From: Mycoemilia scoparia
Taxonomy: Eukaryota > Kickxellomycota > Kickxellomycetes > Kickxellales > Kickxellaceae
Direction of reading: 5' to 3'
Assembly: GCA_027575805.1 (NCBI GenBank)
Contig: JANBPU010000045.1
Span: 1-64,000, forward strand
Length of the DNA stretch: 64,000 nt
The translations under genes and the position numbers were made by a program. The notes under the pieces were generated by a model. That model did not search any database. It saw nothing but the letters and a program-made list of their open reading frames with translations, and had not been told where the DNA came from. Shown one piece after another: positions 22,501-33,406 of this stretch; positions within the stretch are counted from its first letter, which is position 1, and the number at the start of each line of letters is the position of its first letter.

Positions 22501-23297
22501 TACCTCCAATGCAAGCTAGCAGCAGCGGCCAGGGCATTGGAGAGCATTCTGCGTATAACGCACTGCCGGTCACAGCCAGCCGCATCACTCAACTGCCAAA
22601 CTTACAGCCCCAAATTGGATTATCTCATGAGCCCCACTCGTCACTACAAGAACGAGGAATACAAGCCAGAAGGTCCTCTGTGGACGTTACTAGTATGGGT
22701 GAAATGTCGAGAGTTCACAGTCATGTTTCTACTCCCAATATCCTCACCAGCAGTGGCGGAAACAGTCATTCTGGGAGCCCAGCACCAGATTCTGTCAATG
22801 CCTATGGAGGCAGTCCCATTGATACACAGGTGGCAAGACCTACCGTTGTGCCTGTTCGCCGCCCGCTCATTAAAAATGGACCGCCATCTGGGCTATCTTA
22901 CACTCCAACAATCCGTGCCGCCCAACCATCGTCTAGGCATTTCGATGGAAGTCCTTCTCCGGTGATCCCATCATTATCAGGGGATGGGCAAAAAGCTCGT
23001 GGTTCGTATACAATGGGGAATACAAGGTTGTCTATCGAGCCGGATTTGTCTTCTATCAAAAAGAGATACTCTATTCCTGATGCATCGCATTCAAACACAT
23101 CAACACCGCCCATCAACTTTGGGGATATAAACAATAACGAAAAGACAACGCTGTGGGCCTGGGTTTCTATTTGGCTCCAGAAGGACAGGCTCAATATCGT
23201 GGCTAACAACATCCCAGACTTTATCTGGACAGTCTTAACCGATTCCCTTTTGGCCAAATACTCAGAAAAATCCTCCACAAGGACTCCCCAAAACTAA
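13543..23297 (+). CDS. SZT2: SZT2-like giant protein (KICSTOR scaffold family)
   Basis: Two exons (13543-13731 and 13833-23297) give about 3,217 residues. SZT2 is known as the scaffold of the animal KICSTOR complex, which holds GATOR1 on the lysosome to restrain TORC1 under amino-acid limitation. The N-terminus has a YMRRADFTIWLLD block and then a von-Willebrand-like strand FVLDASQSMYTLD near residue 127. A second block, LVFITDGVMRSNFSVGN, near residue 320 is followed by IIQVGGG and a LLRYAAAALSGRMVYSSDF segment. This order and spacing match the SZT2 N-terminus. Long Ser/Pro-rich stretches separate conserved blocks near residues 2100-2440 and 2900-3130. The start is uncertain: a tiny upstream exon with an ATG at about 13461, spliced to 13592, is possible. 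Family assignment is good, but the function in a fungus is inference. Confidence 0.78.
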
Positions 23298-23645
23298 CTT
23301 CTGGTCTCTCTGTAACTATTACACAAACATTCCGTACTTTTAATATTAATATTTTTCTTTCATTTCCTACTATGTAATGTTTTTTCTTAATAAAAATAGC
23401 TTTGCAACAATCCAATACTATTTTTCAACTCGGGTAAAAGTCGTTTAAATGCGTAATTTAGAATCATGGTTGTGCCATGGCGTGGAGGTGTCATAAACCA
23501 ATTTCAAAACCTTTGATAGTAGTTTATAAAAGACATAAAGGCAACTAAAATAAGCATGACCATGAAAAATAAAGATAGCCAATAAACGAAGCCGTTTAAA
23601 GATAAAAAACAAAGAAAAGGTATAAAATTCATGACCAAAGTTCGT
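23298..23645. other. Convergent 3' intergenic region
   Basis: AT-rich spacer between the SZT2-like gene and TFG1. It has AATAAA near 23387 for the plus strand. No gene is recognisable. Confidence 0.6.
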
Positions 23646-25589
23646 TTACCGCTGATAGGCATTCTTAAGGGTTAGTATACCGCCAGTGGTAAGCTTGGAT
23701 ACCTTCTTTACAATACCAAGGAAGTGCTTCTTGCTTTCATCACCACCAATCCTGCTGCGGAAGTGATTGATGAGATCTGTTGACCTAAGTTCAGGGTGGC
23801 CACGAATGAATCTGATCACCTCCTCCTCCCTAACGGGCTTTTGCTCCTTTGTGCCACTGGTCTTCCTCTTTTCAGATTTGGCTGTCTTTTGACTTGGGCC
23901 ATCCTTGCCCTGGGTCATGCTAGCGACACGCTTGCGCTTGGCGCTTTGTTTGTTTCCAGATGATGCTGATGACTTGGGTTTGGACCCAGATAAAGATGGT
24001 GTTCCAGGAGACTGTGACCCAGCAGAGGTCGGGGATGATGCGCCAGTCGGGGAATCGGTGTGTAATTTTGATCTGTGTTTTGAGTGAGCGTGGGATTGAG
24101 ACTCCTGTGTAGATTTGCTACCTCCACTTTCGCCCTTTTTGTCGGGGTTGGAGGAGTCATTGCCGTTGTCTTTCTTGGCGCTTGGTGACTCGTCTTCCTC
24201 AAACTCGCCATCCGAGTCGCTCTCGATGTCAGATTTATCCAAATAGGGGTTATCGTCCGAATCAGATCCGTAATTTTTGTTCTGCTCTCTTTTGAACATG
24301 AGTTTTTTCATCTCCCTGCCACTTGAGCCAAGTTTGCTTTCATCTGCATCCTCAAACTCTTCATCGTCAGAATTGCCAAGACCAACTCCTCCAGTGTTTG
24401 GTTTGGTGTCCTTTTCTGCCTCATCGCCAGCAAATAAATCTTCGGGCATTTCCTCGTCGTCTTCAAATACTTCATCAAAGTCAACCTCTTCAATATCACC
24501 GTGCTTTGTATTGCGGGTGCTACTACGCTTCTTGCTGGAGCCAGCACCACCATCGACATCATCATCAAACTCATCATATTCGGCAGTATATTCAACAAGC
24601 GATGAGTTAGCATCGCCACCATTACCGAAGGGCTTCCTGTCCTCTTCGAACGCAAGATCCTCGGGCTTAACATCTTGAGGCCCATTGTTCTTGTCTTCCT
24701 TTTCCTTGTTTTTCATTAACCAACGGGATGTCTGTTCTGCCTTTGCTCCTTTGGTGGCCTTTATGTATTCCTCCTCAGCCTCCTCAATAGTCAGGGTTCT
24801 ATACTTTAACTTCTGTCTAAAGTTATACCATCTATCAACGGGAACCACTTTAAACCCGTCGTCAATAAGCACAAACAAGAAATAGTTGGATTTTTGGCCA
24901 CCTTCAAGTGTTCCTGTCCAACTGTTCTGTGCATCATAATCTTCAAACATCCAAGGGCGCGATTCTTCTATATTTAGACGACGCTGATTCTCATCAGCAA
25001 AGAACACCTGCTTTGTTCTCTTTTTAAATAGCATTTGCTTATTCCGAGTGGCTCCACCAAATGGCGCTATAATAGAAGTATCGGCCTTAGTCTGAACTCC
25101 CCTTCCTCCACGAGCCGCCTTTCCACCAGCTTGAGTTCCGGCAGCATTTCCAGCTGGTGTACTTGTACCAGCCGATGTGCCAGCGGTCTGCTGCTTGTCA
25201 GAAGAACTCTGTGATTGTGCATCATCCTTTGCAGAAGCTGCCTGTGAGCCCCTTTCGCGACGCTTCAGCTTCAATGGCGGTGTAAATGTGGTCAAATCAA
25301 CTGGCTTATCATGGGTTAGGCGCATAATGTTATGAGTTCTGATCTTGTTAACGGAAACTAACCGATAGTCATTATATTCAGGCATTGGTTGCGTAGACTG
25401 CTGCCCTATGCCTTCAGAATCATTGGGAAGCCCCTTTTCTTTTTTTACGTTCTTTATTAAAGGGGCTTGTGCTTCCTTTATAGGCTGGGTTTTCACTGGT
25501 GGTTTTTTGGGCGGTATTTTAACTGGCCTCTTCCCACTTCTCCTGAATAAAGTGCTGGTTGGGTTACCCTTTTTCGGGTCTGGGGCCAT
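23646..25589 (-). CDS. TFG1: TFIIF alpha subunit (RAP74/Tfg1)
   Basis: A single-exon 647-residue protein. TFIIF binds RNA polymerase II, stabilises the preinitiation complex and stimulates elongation. The N-terminal dimerisation region is seen in EYNDYRLVSVNKIRTHNIMR, in the FKKRTKQVFFAD block and in RPWMFEDYDAQNSWTGTLEG, which pairs with TFIIF beta. A highly acidic and Ser-rich charged middle follows (residues about 290-530). The C-terminus (EEVIRFIRGHPELRSTDLI to GGILTLKNAYQR) is the winged-helix domain that binds the Fcp1 phosphatase in relatives. The order is typical of RAP74. It converges with the SZT2-like gene and diverges from MDM35. Confidence 0.93.
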   Translation of the reverse strand: MAPDPKKGNPTSTLFRRSGKRPVKIPPKKPPVKTQPIKEAQAPLIKNVKKEKGLPNDSEGIGQQSTQPMPEYNDYRLVSVNKIRTHNIMRLTHDKPVDLTTFTPPLKLKRRERGSQAASAKDDAQSQSSSDKQQTAGTSAGTSTPAGNAAGTQAGGKAARGGRGVQTKADTSIIAPFGGATRNKQMLFKKRTKQVFFADENQRRLNIEESRPWMFEDYDAQNSWTGTLEGGQKSNYFLFVLIDDGFKVVPVDRWYNFRQKLKYRTLTIEEAEEEYIKATKGAKAEQTSRWLMKNKEKEDKNNGPQDVKPEDLAFEEDRKPFGNGGDANSSLVEYTAEYDEFDDDVDGGAGSSKKRSSTRNTKHGDIEEVDFDEVFEDDEEMPEDLFAGDEAEKDTKPNTGGVGLGNSDDEEFEDADESKLGSSGREMKKLMFKREQNKNYGSDSDDNPYLDKSDIESDSDGEFEEDESPSAKKDNGNDSSNPDKKGESGGSKSTQESQSHAHSKHRSKLHTDSPTGASSPTSAGSQSPGTPSLSGSKPKSSASSGNKQSAKRKRVASMTQGKDGPSQKTAKSEKRKTSGTKEQKPVREEEVIRFIRGHPELRSTDLINHFRSRIGGDESKKHFLGIVKKVSKLTTGGILTLKNAYQR

Positions 25590-26305
<716 letters not shown>

Positions 26306-26672
26306 ACCCAACTCTGCAAACACTTGTTTATTTCGAATGTTTTTTCATTACAAGCATCGCTGATCAATGTACATTTTCATAAATATTAGAGTCCTGCACA
26401 ATGGTTTTTAAATACATAGATCTAAAACTATTACATCTGCTAGCTATAAAACAACAGTTTGAGCTACAAGAAGATTATGGATGGGTTTTCAAACAATCAG
26501 CTTTGCTTATGAAATCAACATTGAGTAGTCGAAAGAGGTGATCCCAATGAAGTGAATATTTAATAAGCTCATTTTGTTAATTGATCTAAAACATAAGATC
26601 CTCAACTGATAATGTTAATTATCGGCAGGTAGTTTAACATATTAATTAAAATGGTTTACCCAAGTATCACAG
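26306..26672. other. Convergent 3' intergenic region
   Basis: AT-rich 367-bp spacer between MDM35 and the dynein light chain. No gene features are seen. Confidence 0.55.
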
Positions 26673-27393
26673 CTAGTATAAACACAAAATGTAGGCTGTA
26701 ACCAAAATTATCACAGACTTGTTTTCAAACTGGTAGGAAACCATTCCTAATAACATAAAAATATGTCAAATATTAGAACTCATATATATGATCCAACATT
26801 GTTAAAAATACTTTGCCCAATTCCTCAACCTACCATCAGTCTTTTGGTCCCAATGGGTGGACGAAAATACATGGAAACCAGCTCCCTTGTTTTGGACTAT
26901 TGAGCAAGTAACTAAATAAAGAGGGAAAACATAAGGGTTAATAGCGATACATCTTGGATAGTAATATGTTATTTAGAGTTACTGGCAACCTACCAATATA
27001 CTTGTGAGGCTTTTGAATATGCGAGTTGAGCTTCTTAGTACAATAGCTCACAATATTCTTTTCGAGCTCATTTACCATTCCAACCTGGTACTCTCCGTCA
27101 CCGATTGCCAGCTCCACTGACTATATTAAATTAAACATTAAGGGTTATTTCTATCAATATAATTGGTTCTCTTCAAGCTTAAAAAGCCACGCTTAGATAC
27201 TCACTGCTTTCAGATAGCGCTGAACTTGGGCTTCGTCATAAATCTTTAAAACAACACAGAAAAATGTTTGGAAAGTTTAGTTGTGAAGTGGCATTAGTAA
27301 TAAATTAAAGGCTGTCACGGTTCCCTGGTTGTATACCAATAGGCTATTTAAATTTACCTTTGTGTTTTCTGAGCTAGAATCAATCTGTGCCAT
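26673..27393 (-). CDS. Tctex-type dynein light chain (DYNLT family)
   Basis: Five small exons on the minus strand (27393-27358, 27243-27205, 27120-26994, 26911-26834, 26746-26673) join in phase to 117 residues, close to the 113 of animal DYNLT1. No single open frame shows this gene. Diagnostic segments are HIQKPHKYIVTCSIVQNKG, the FHVFSSTHWDQKTDG turn, and a final strand FENKSVIILVTAY that mirrors the family C-terminus WENKTMYCIVSAF. Such light chains dimerise at the base of cytoplasmic dynein, bind the intermediate chain and help attach cargo. It lies tandem to NEDD1, another microtubule gene. All four introns are GT-AG with clean phases. Confidence 0.9.
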
Positions 27394-27974
27394 CTTTTCT
27401 GCAATTTTACTTTCAAATGTTTATTTACTTTTGCTTGAGTGTTATCATTTTTGAATATTTGTTTATGCGAATCTAAATTTATATATTATGGTTTAAAGTC
27501 CAAAATTCATTGTATTTTGGGTAAAAGCCTAGTAAATGATCTACTAAGATGTTTAATTAACACATAAGCCACACTATTAAAAGACTTATTCTAATGGTAT
27601 ACGGCTTTATTTCACAAGTTATTAGGTATAAATGGTCCCCCAAAAATGACTATCAAAAATGTGTTTGCTATATGCGAGTCTCCTCTAGAAGTGTACTGGA
27701 ATAATCCCTCCCTCCCTCCGATGCTCCCCCCAAAAATACATGGCTTATAGGCCAAGCTTTCAGGAATGTATGAGGGTACAGGAGTGTTCCCTTTTGATAA
27801 AGAACCTGACATATAGCAAGAGGCAAACCTCAAAAGTATGCATTACAACATCAGGTTTATCATAAACAAATGAGGTGTTTATAATTGAAGTTAAGCGAAA
27901 TAAAATAAATCAAAACAAATTACAAATGCATAATTTAACCATAAAGGGATATGAAACGTTTGAGGAGATGAAGA
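27394..27974. promoter_or_regulatory. Intergenic region upstream of the dynein light chain
   Basis: 581 bp of AT-rich DNA between NEDD1's 3' end and the dynein light-chain start, both genes on the minus strand. A 73-codon open frame at 27612-27833 has no recognisable features. Confidence 0.5.
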
Positions 27975-30598
27975 CTAATAAAATGATGGATCTCGGTTTT
28001 CGCGATCAGACATGAGATTAGAATAGGGTATATATTTTCGGAGAAGTTCATTTTCAGCTGTCAATCTTTCAACTTCCTTTCTTAGTTGTCTTGCTTCTTC
28101 ACTGACCTTATTCAGTAACGACAGCTGTTGCTAAAAGAAATAAAGGTGAAGTGGTTGGATACAATTGTAAAAACTATGAATGTGATGTTAGGTATATGCT
28201 TGTACATAATGTTATTGATGAAACTTACCACCTGTTCGTTGTTTTGCCGAATTATATCAAGATGAAGGTTCAGCATGTCGTTCCTTAATTGCTGACAGAA
28301 TGGAGAAAGTGAATCTTGGACTGTTTGGCGTATAATGTCAGCCGACAACGAGTTGTGTAGACCAACAGAGGTTGTTTTGGGCTGAACATTAGGGATTTCA
28401 GACACCCTTGTATTATACACTGGCTGAGGGAACGGCGAGGGAGCATCAACGGACACTGGCTCAATATTTTTTAGTGGACCAGCCTTTTCTGTATTTTCTG
28501 GTACTTGAGGCTTGAGCTCTGTATGGGTCTCTTTGACTGCTGGTGCTGGAGTTTTTGGTTGCAGTAGTCTCTGAAGGACGTTAAAAGCAGGTGCCTTTTG
28601 GCTTTGAAGTATCGATGCTGGCTGTCCGGATCTTTTCTGCTCCTTTGGTGTGAAGAGTTCCATAATTGAATCGCCAGCAGACGGAGGAGGCGTCTCAAAC
28701 GTATTAGCTTTCTTTGAAAGCTCAGATTTAGAATCATCATTTTCGTGTTTTACTTCTGGAGAATAGCCAGGGCTAAGGTGGTCTTTTAGAATCTGCTCCG
28801 GAGTCTTTTCATTCTTAAGCTGTCTTGACAAAAAGGATTGGCTACCAGAATCCCTTGCTGGAGAAAACAATTCCATATAGCTACGGTCTTTTTGCAGAAC
28901 AGATTCATTTGGCATATCTTTTGGGACATGCTTATCATTACTGCTAGGAAGCACTTCGGGCTTTGGGTGCTGCAGTGGTGATTTGACATGACTAGTTGGA
29001 ATTGGTGGCCGTGATGAAGATGCAGCGCTGTTTGTATTTAGAGGAACCGGCCTTTTTGTTACTCCGCTCAATGGTAATTTGGGTTGGCGGGAAACAGAAT
29101 CTGCCCTTGAGCCTGTAGAGGCAGACCTCGTAATACCAGATATACTGGGTTTTTTATCCTCAGAAGTGCTTAACGTGTCAGATCCATGAGATGAAGATAC
29201 AGATGCTCTTATAGATCTAGCGCCCATGGGTGCAGTAGTAGATGATGCAAAAGATAGAGATCCAACACTTTTGCCCTTCTCAAGGGTTGCGTTCCAGAAC
29301 GGCTGCTTTGGATTCCTGCTGTCGTATACTCTCGCCTCTCCATCAATCGACCCGACAGCTATCCATCCAAATACCGAATCGCAAGCAATGGAGGTCAGTG
29401 GTGATCCGACATCAGCGAAGAGGCTAGCACCGGACCGCATGGCATCGTCGATTCTGCATATTTTCTTGTCAAGCCCTGAAGAGTAGGCAATGCGTCGCTC
29501 AACGAATGAGTACGATACACCTCTTATAGGTGCATCGTGTGTCGATTTCCATGCTCTGACTGGTACTTGACCAGGGCGGCTGGTATCAAATAGTTGAAGG
29601 CTTCCATCATCAGCTCCAGCAAGAATTGATGCCCGATACCCAGGAGACAAATCCAACGCGTGAATTGGCTACACTCATTCGAGTTGGAAAAATTCAATAT
29701 AAGCAAGGATTTTTTTGATTTAGGTGGAATTGAAGCGCCTCTTACCTGTTTGGATACCAGCTTGTATTCACTTTTAGTTCTCTGCTCTCTGTTGAATAAG
29801 TTAATTTCACCTCCCTTCTCGGCACCTGTAGCTATAAACTTCAGATTCGTGCTTAAAGCCATGCATGATATTGGATACTTCGGCCCCTAAGATAAATCGA
29901 ATGGTAAAATCAGTTAGAGATGGCAACACACCAACGAAGCTGAAAATTTCTAGAAAACACTTGCCTCGTATTTTTCAATAATACGCTGTTTCTTTCGATC
30001 CCAAACAGAAACAGTCATTTCTGAGGAATTTGCTAATAACAATGCATCAGAGTCTTTTCCAAGGAATTTTATATCAGCCAATTTTGTTTCCTGTAATTTA
30101 TAGTCATAAAAAAGAAGTAATATTATTGACATAAGGCCTATTTTCCAGATATAATTTTGAAGATTTTGGACAATATTATGAGGCTGCCTACCGTTTCCAT
30201 ATTCTTCGAAGTTTGAATATAAGTTATATCGTCGCTTTCTAAGTCTACTATTGCGGCCTTTGGTCCCACTCCACCAATTGCCAGCATGTTTCCTATAGTT
30301 AATTAGCGCATTGTTTAGTATCCTGTTACACACAATTACTTTCGAACTCTAACATATACAAGCGCAACTAACCCTTGTCAGATATGCTCACACATTGTGC
30401 TTTGCAAAGCTCAAAGTCTGAATCCTGCGTAGATAGGCAATACTCTGCATGTGGTTCTGATATGTCTTGATGTCTGTCTGAAGCTTGACTTAGTGGCCTG
30501 GAATTTCGAATACTCTTTGGTCGAGCTGTCTGGCCAATTGGGCCATCCACATTCCACAGCTTTACAACTGTATCTGCTGCAGCCGTTAATAGTACCAT
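27975..30598 (-). CDS. NEDD1: NEDD1 (GCP-WD), gamma-tubulin ring complex targeting factor
   Basis: Six exons (30598-30373, 30292-30192, 30090-29965, 29886-29746, 29668-28229, 28130-27975) join in phase to 729 residues. The N-terminal half is a WD40 propeller, with VVKLWNVDG, SVWDRKKQRIIEKYE and THDAPIRGVSYS followed by SSGLDKKICRIDD, the NEDD1-like blade. A Ser/Pro-rich linker follows. The C-terminus is a short helical domain, LRNDMLNLHLDIIRQNNEQV, leading to a coiled coil that ends ERLTAENELLRKYI. In animals and plants this C-terminal region binds the gamma-tubulin complex and sends it to spindle poles and microtubules. Intron 3 fits a GC-AG boundary (GAG|GCAAGT). The gene is divergent from ALG3 across 275 bp. 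The call is strong from combined propeller and tail. Confidence 0.85.
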
Positions 30599-30873
30599 TT
30601 TGTTTACAATGGTTTCTATTCTGTATATCTTTATATTGGTAGCAAATTATAAATAAACAAAGTCAATGTTTTTTGTTTTTGTTGAAACGCCTTAACCCAA
30701 ACCAATGTTTGTTTTGATTATAGCTTAGATTTAATTATTATGATCCCGGATCATTTTTATTGTTCAGCCTTTATAGAGTCTTAAAAATGCTGTAAAGCGG
30801 GGAACATTGATGTATCAATCACCTTACATGCTTTCACCTACTATCTATTTTACATTCGACATACAAATTCCAA

Positions 30874-32829
30874 ATGAGACTTTTCAATCTTTTCAGGGAG
30901 TTCCTGACAAACCCGAAATACATTTGCTACATTGCATTGCCTCTCCTTCTTTTCGAGCTAGCTATCAATACGCTGATAATATATAAAGTTCCATGTAAGC
31001 ATGGCACTTGCCATTATAGATATAATATCATAATGCCAGCAAGAATCGTATAACAATAGGAAGATCTATTTTTATTCTGTGCTGGTATAGATACAGAAAT
31101 AGATTGGAAAACATATATGCAACAGATCACAAAGATTTCTAATGGTGAACGGAATTATTCAAAAGTATACGGTGATACTGGGCCTCTTGTGTATGTGCTA
31201 TTCATTAATAAACCTGTTTTTTGTATGAATTGATGATAAATGACTGAATATATCTGTGTATATTTGTTAGATACCCTGCTGGTTTTGTCTGGTTCTACTG
31301 GATTCTCAGTTTCCTGACAGAAAATGGTCAAAATATCTTTCGTGGCCAACTTATATTCATGACCATTTACATTATAAACTTCTTGACAGTATTGTACATT
31401 TATCAAAGAGGGTCAAAGGTAGATTTATGGATGATTACAAGTACAAACAGACATTTTTCATATCCATATCATGGTTTTAAAGCATTGGTCTGCGATAATT
31501 TAATGTTTAGATACCTTCATTTGCTGCGATCCTCATATCTCTGTCCAAGAGACTGCACTCCATCTATGTTCTCCGACTTTTTAATGATCCTGTATCAACA
31601 ATGTTTTCGTTAATAGCCATTGCTATGCTTCTATCTAAGAGGCCAATGTTGGCAACAATATTACTCAGGTATCTATTGTAATTTGAGCATACAAAGTTAA
31701 TAACAGCAACAAATCTAAAGCTGTATATTTCTGTCAAATAGCTTTGGTGTGTCTATAAAGATGAGTGCTCTTCTCTGGGCTCCTGGGCTCTTTTGGGTAT
31801 TATGGAATCTTCAAGGGATTATGCTGTGTTTGAAGGCAGTCGCAGTGTTAGTATTATCACAGGTATACAAGATGGTTATTTATTTTTGATAATTAGAGCT
31901 ATCAAATATCTTTTGATATTAATTTTGCCTTCATTTTGTGAAAATAGGTGGTAATAGCAGCCCCATTCTTGTTGGCATACCCAAGAGAATACCTCACTGG
32001 TGCATTTGAATTTGGAAGAGTGTTCCTGTTCAAATGGACTGTGAATTGGAAGTTCTTGGACCCCGACATGTTTGTTAGCAAAGAATTATCATCACTGTTG
32101 CTTGCATTGCATGGCACAGCTCTTGTTCTCTTTGCAACACTAGTCTGGTCAAGGTAAATTACTGCCTTTGTGTTTTAGGAGGAATTGGTTCCTTCTAAAT
32201 GAAAATTTATATATAAATAATTGATTCTATAAATATCTTGTACTCTATTTAGATATTCTGGAGGACTCTGGACGACTATTTGTCAGGGATTTGCCGGAAT
32301 CTCCCACCACAGGACCCATCTTACCCCTCACCGCAAGTATTCTTTGGTACCCTTGCTCTAGTGCTTTACTTTCTTTAATTACTAAAAATCGTTCTTGGCT
32401 ATTCTAAATTCATTAGAAATAACTATGATCATGTTTACCAGCAACTTCATTGGAGTCATCTTTGCGAGATCGCTTCACTACCAATTCTATTCATGGTATT
32501 GTCAGACATTGCCATATCTGATATTCTCTGCAACAGACTCAAATGTATTAGGGTAAGCTTTGATAACATAATTCATTGTCCTGAGTGTCTATCATCTTTA
32601 GCTTATTGACCTTGAGATTGACTTTGTTTACATCTTCAGAGTACTCATATGGCTTGCAGTCGAGTATTGCTGGAATGTGTATCCCGCGACTCCGTTTTCA
32701 TCTGGATTGCTTTTATCAGCCCACTCCTTGTTGCTGATCCTACTATTTTTCAAAGGCATTTGTAGCAAGAGCAGCAACATCAGCGATACCAGCAAAAGAT
32801 CTGAACCCCTGTCAAAGAAAGATGATTAA
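30874..32829 (+). CDS. ALG3: ALG3, Dol-P-Man-dependent alpha-1,3-mannosyltransferase
   Basis: Nine exons (30874-30994, 31091-31190, 31271-31418, 31511-31668, 31742-31862, 31948-32153, 32253-32332, 32417-32552, 32640-32829) join in phase to 419 residues. This ER membrane enzyme adds the first lumenal mannose to the Man5 dolichol-linked oligosaccharide. Family motifs run in order: [67 protein letters not shown] and [10 protein letters not shown]. There are many hydrophobic spans. Intron 7 must be GC-AG (CAC C|GCAAGT), because no GT donor in that exon keeps the frame of the conserved [10 protein letters not shown] exon. The C-terminal tail is Ser/Lys-rich and cytosolic in style, ending KKDD, which resembles a di-lysine ER-retention neighbourhood but is not a canonical KKxx. 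Confidence 0.93.
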
Positions 32830-33406
32830 ACTGACATGAAGTCTATGATTGAGTCTCATCCGAAAAGGGGTGCTAGAGTTACTTCTCACTTACTGTTTAA
32901 ATTTCGCTGCTTCCTAATTAAAAGGATAAGGACGGCTGTTGAGATCTAAAAGGATTTTCAACATGATAGCTAGCTGGCGTTTACATAGAGAACTTGTCAA
33001 ATATACTTTACACCGCTGTTTATTTGTTTCCATTATTTTTTTTTAATAACACCTTGTCCAATATAATACAGGTGACTCCTGACCTTACCAAGCCGATTTC
33101 TTTAAACATCATTGGTTCGGCAAACTCCAGTTTCCAGTATACCAGTCGGTCTTTACAATTCTGGTGATTAGTCAAGGTGCTAGAGTTGACTAATCAGATG
33201 ATTTTTTGTGCCATGCCACATGGAATATCACCAGAACCATTGTTTATACAATTTCACAACTTTAAAAAGCCTAGTGGATAAATCCCCTGCCTCTATTATT
33301 TTAAACACGCAAGACCATCTTTCCTATTTCTGTTATCTTATCTCTTCATAATTTTCTGGTATATAATTAAAACCAGGAAATTTGAATTTTAATACTTGAA
33401 ATAACA
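32830..33406. promoter_or_regulatory. Promoter region of the CBS/PB1 gene
   Basis: 577 bp between ALG3 and the next plus-strand gene. It holds a strong inverted repeat (listed separately) and a wider mirrored pair, TTCTGGTGAT near 33159 and ATCACCAGAA near 33228. No gene is supported. Confidence 0.55.
33165..33196. promoter_or_regulatory. Inverted repeat with two TGACTAA sites
   Basis: Two perfect 11-base arms, TGATTAGTCAA and TTGACTAATCA, flank a 10-base spacer about 210 bp upstream of the CBS/PB1 start. Each arm holds TGACTAA or its complement, the recognition element of Yap1/Pap1-type bZIP factors. A paired binding site is plausible, and a transcribed hairpin is the other option. Confidence 0.6.

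Noticed and set aside
22330..22965. 211-codon plus-strand frame in another phase of the SZT2-like gene
   Set aside because: It overlaps the low-complexity Ser/Pro region, which often leaves alternative frames open.
26521..26580. Alternative last exon of the dynein light chain ending near 26535
   Set aside because: It needs the wrong phase from the preceding exon, and the exon at 26746-26673 gives the true family C-terminus.
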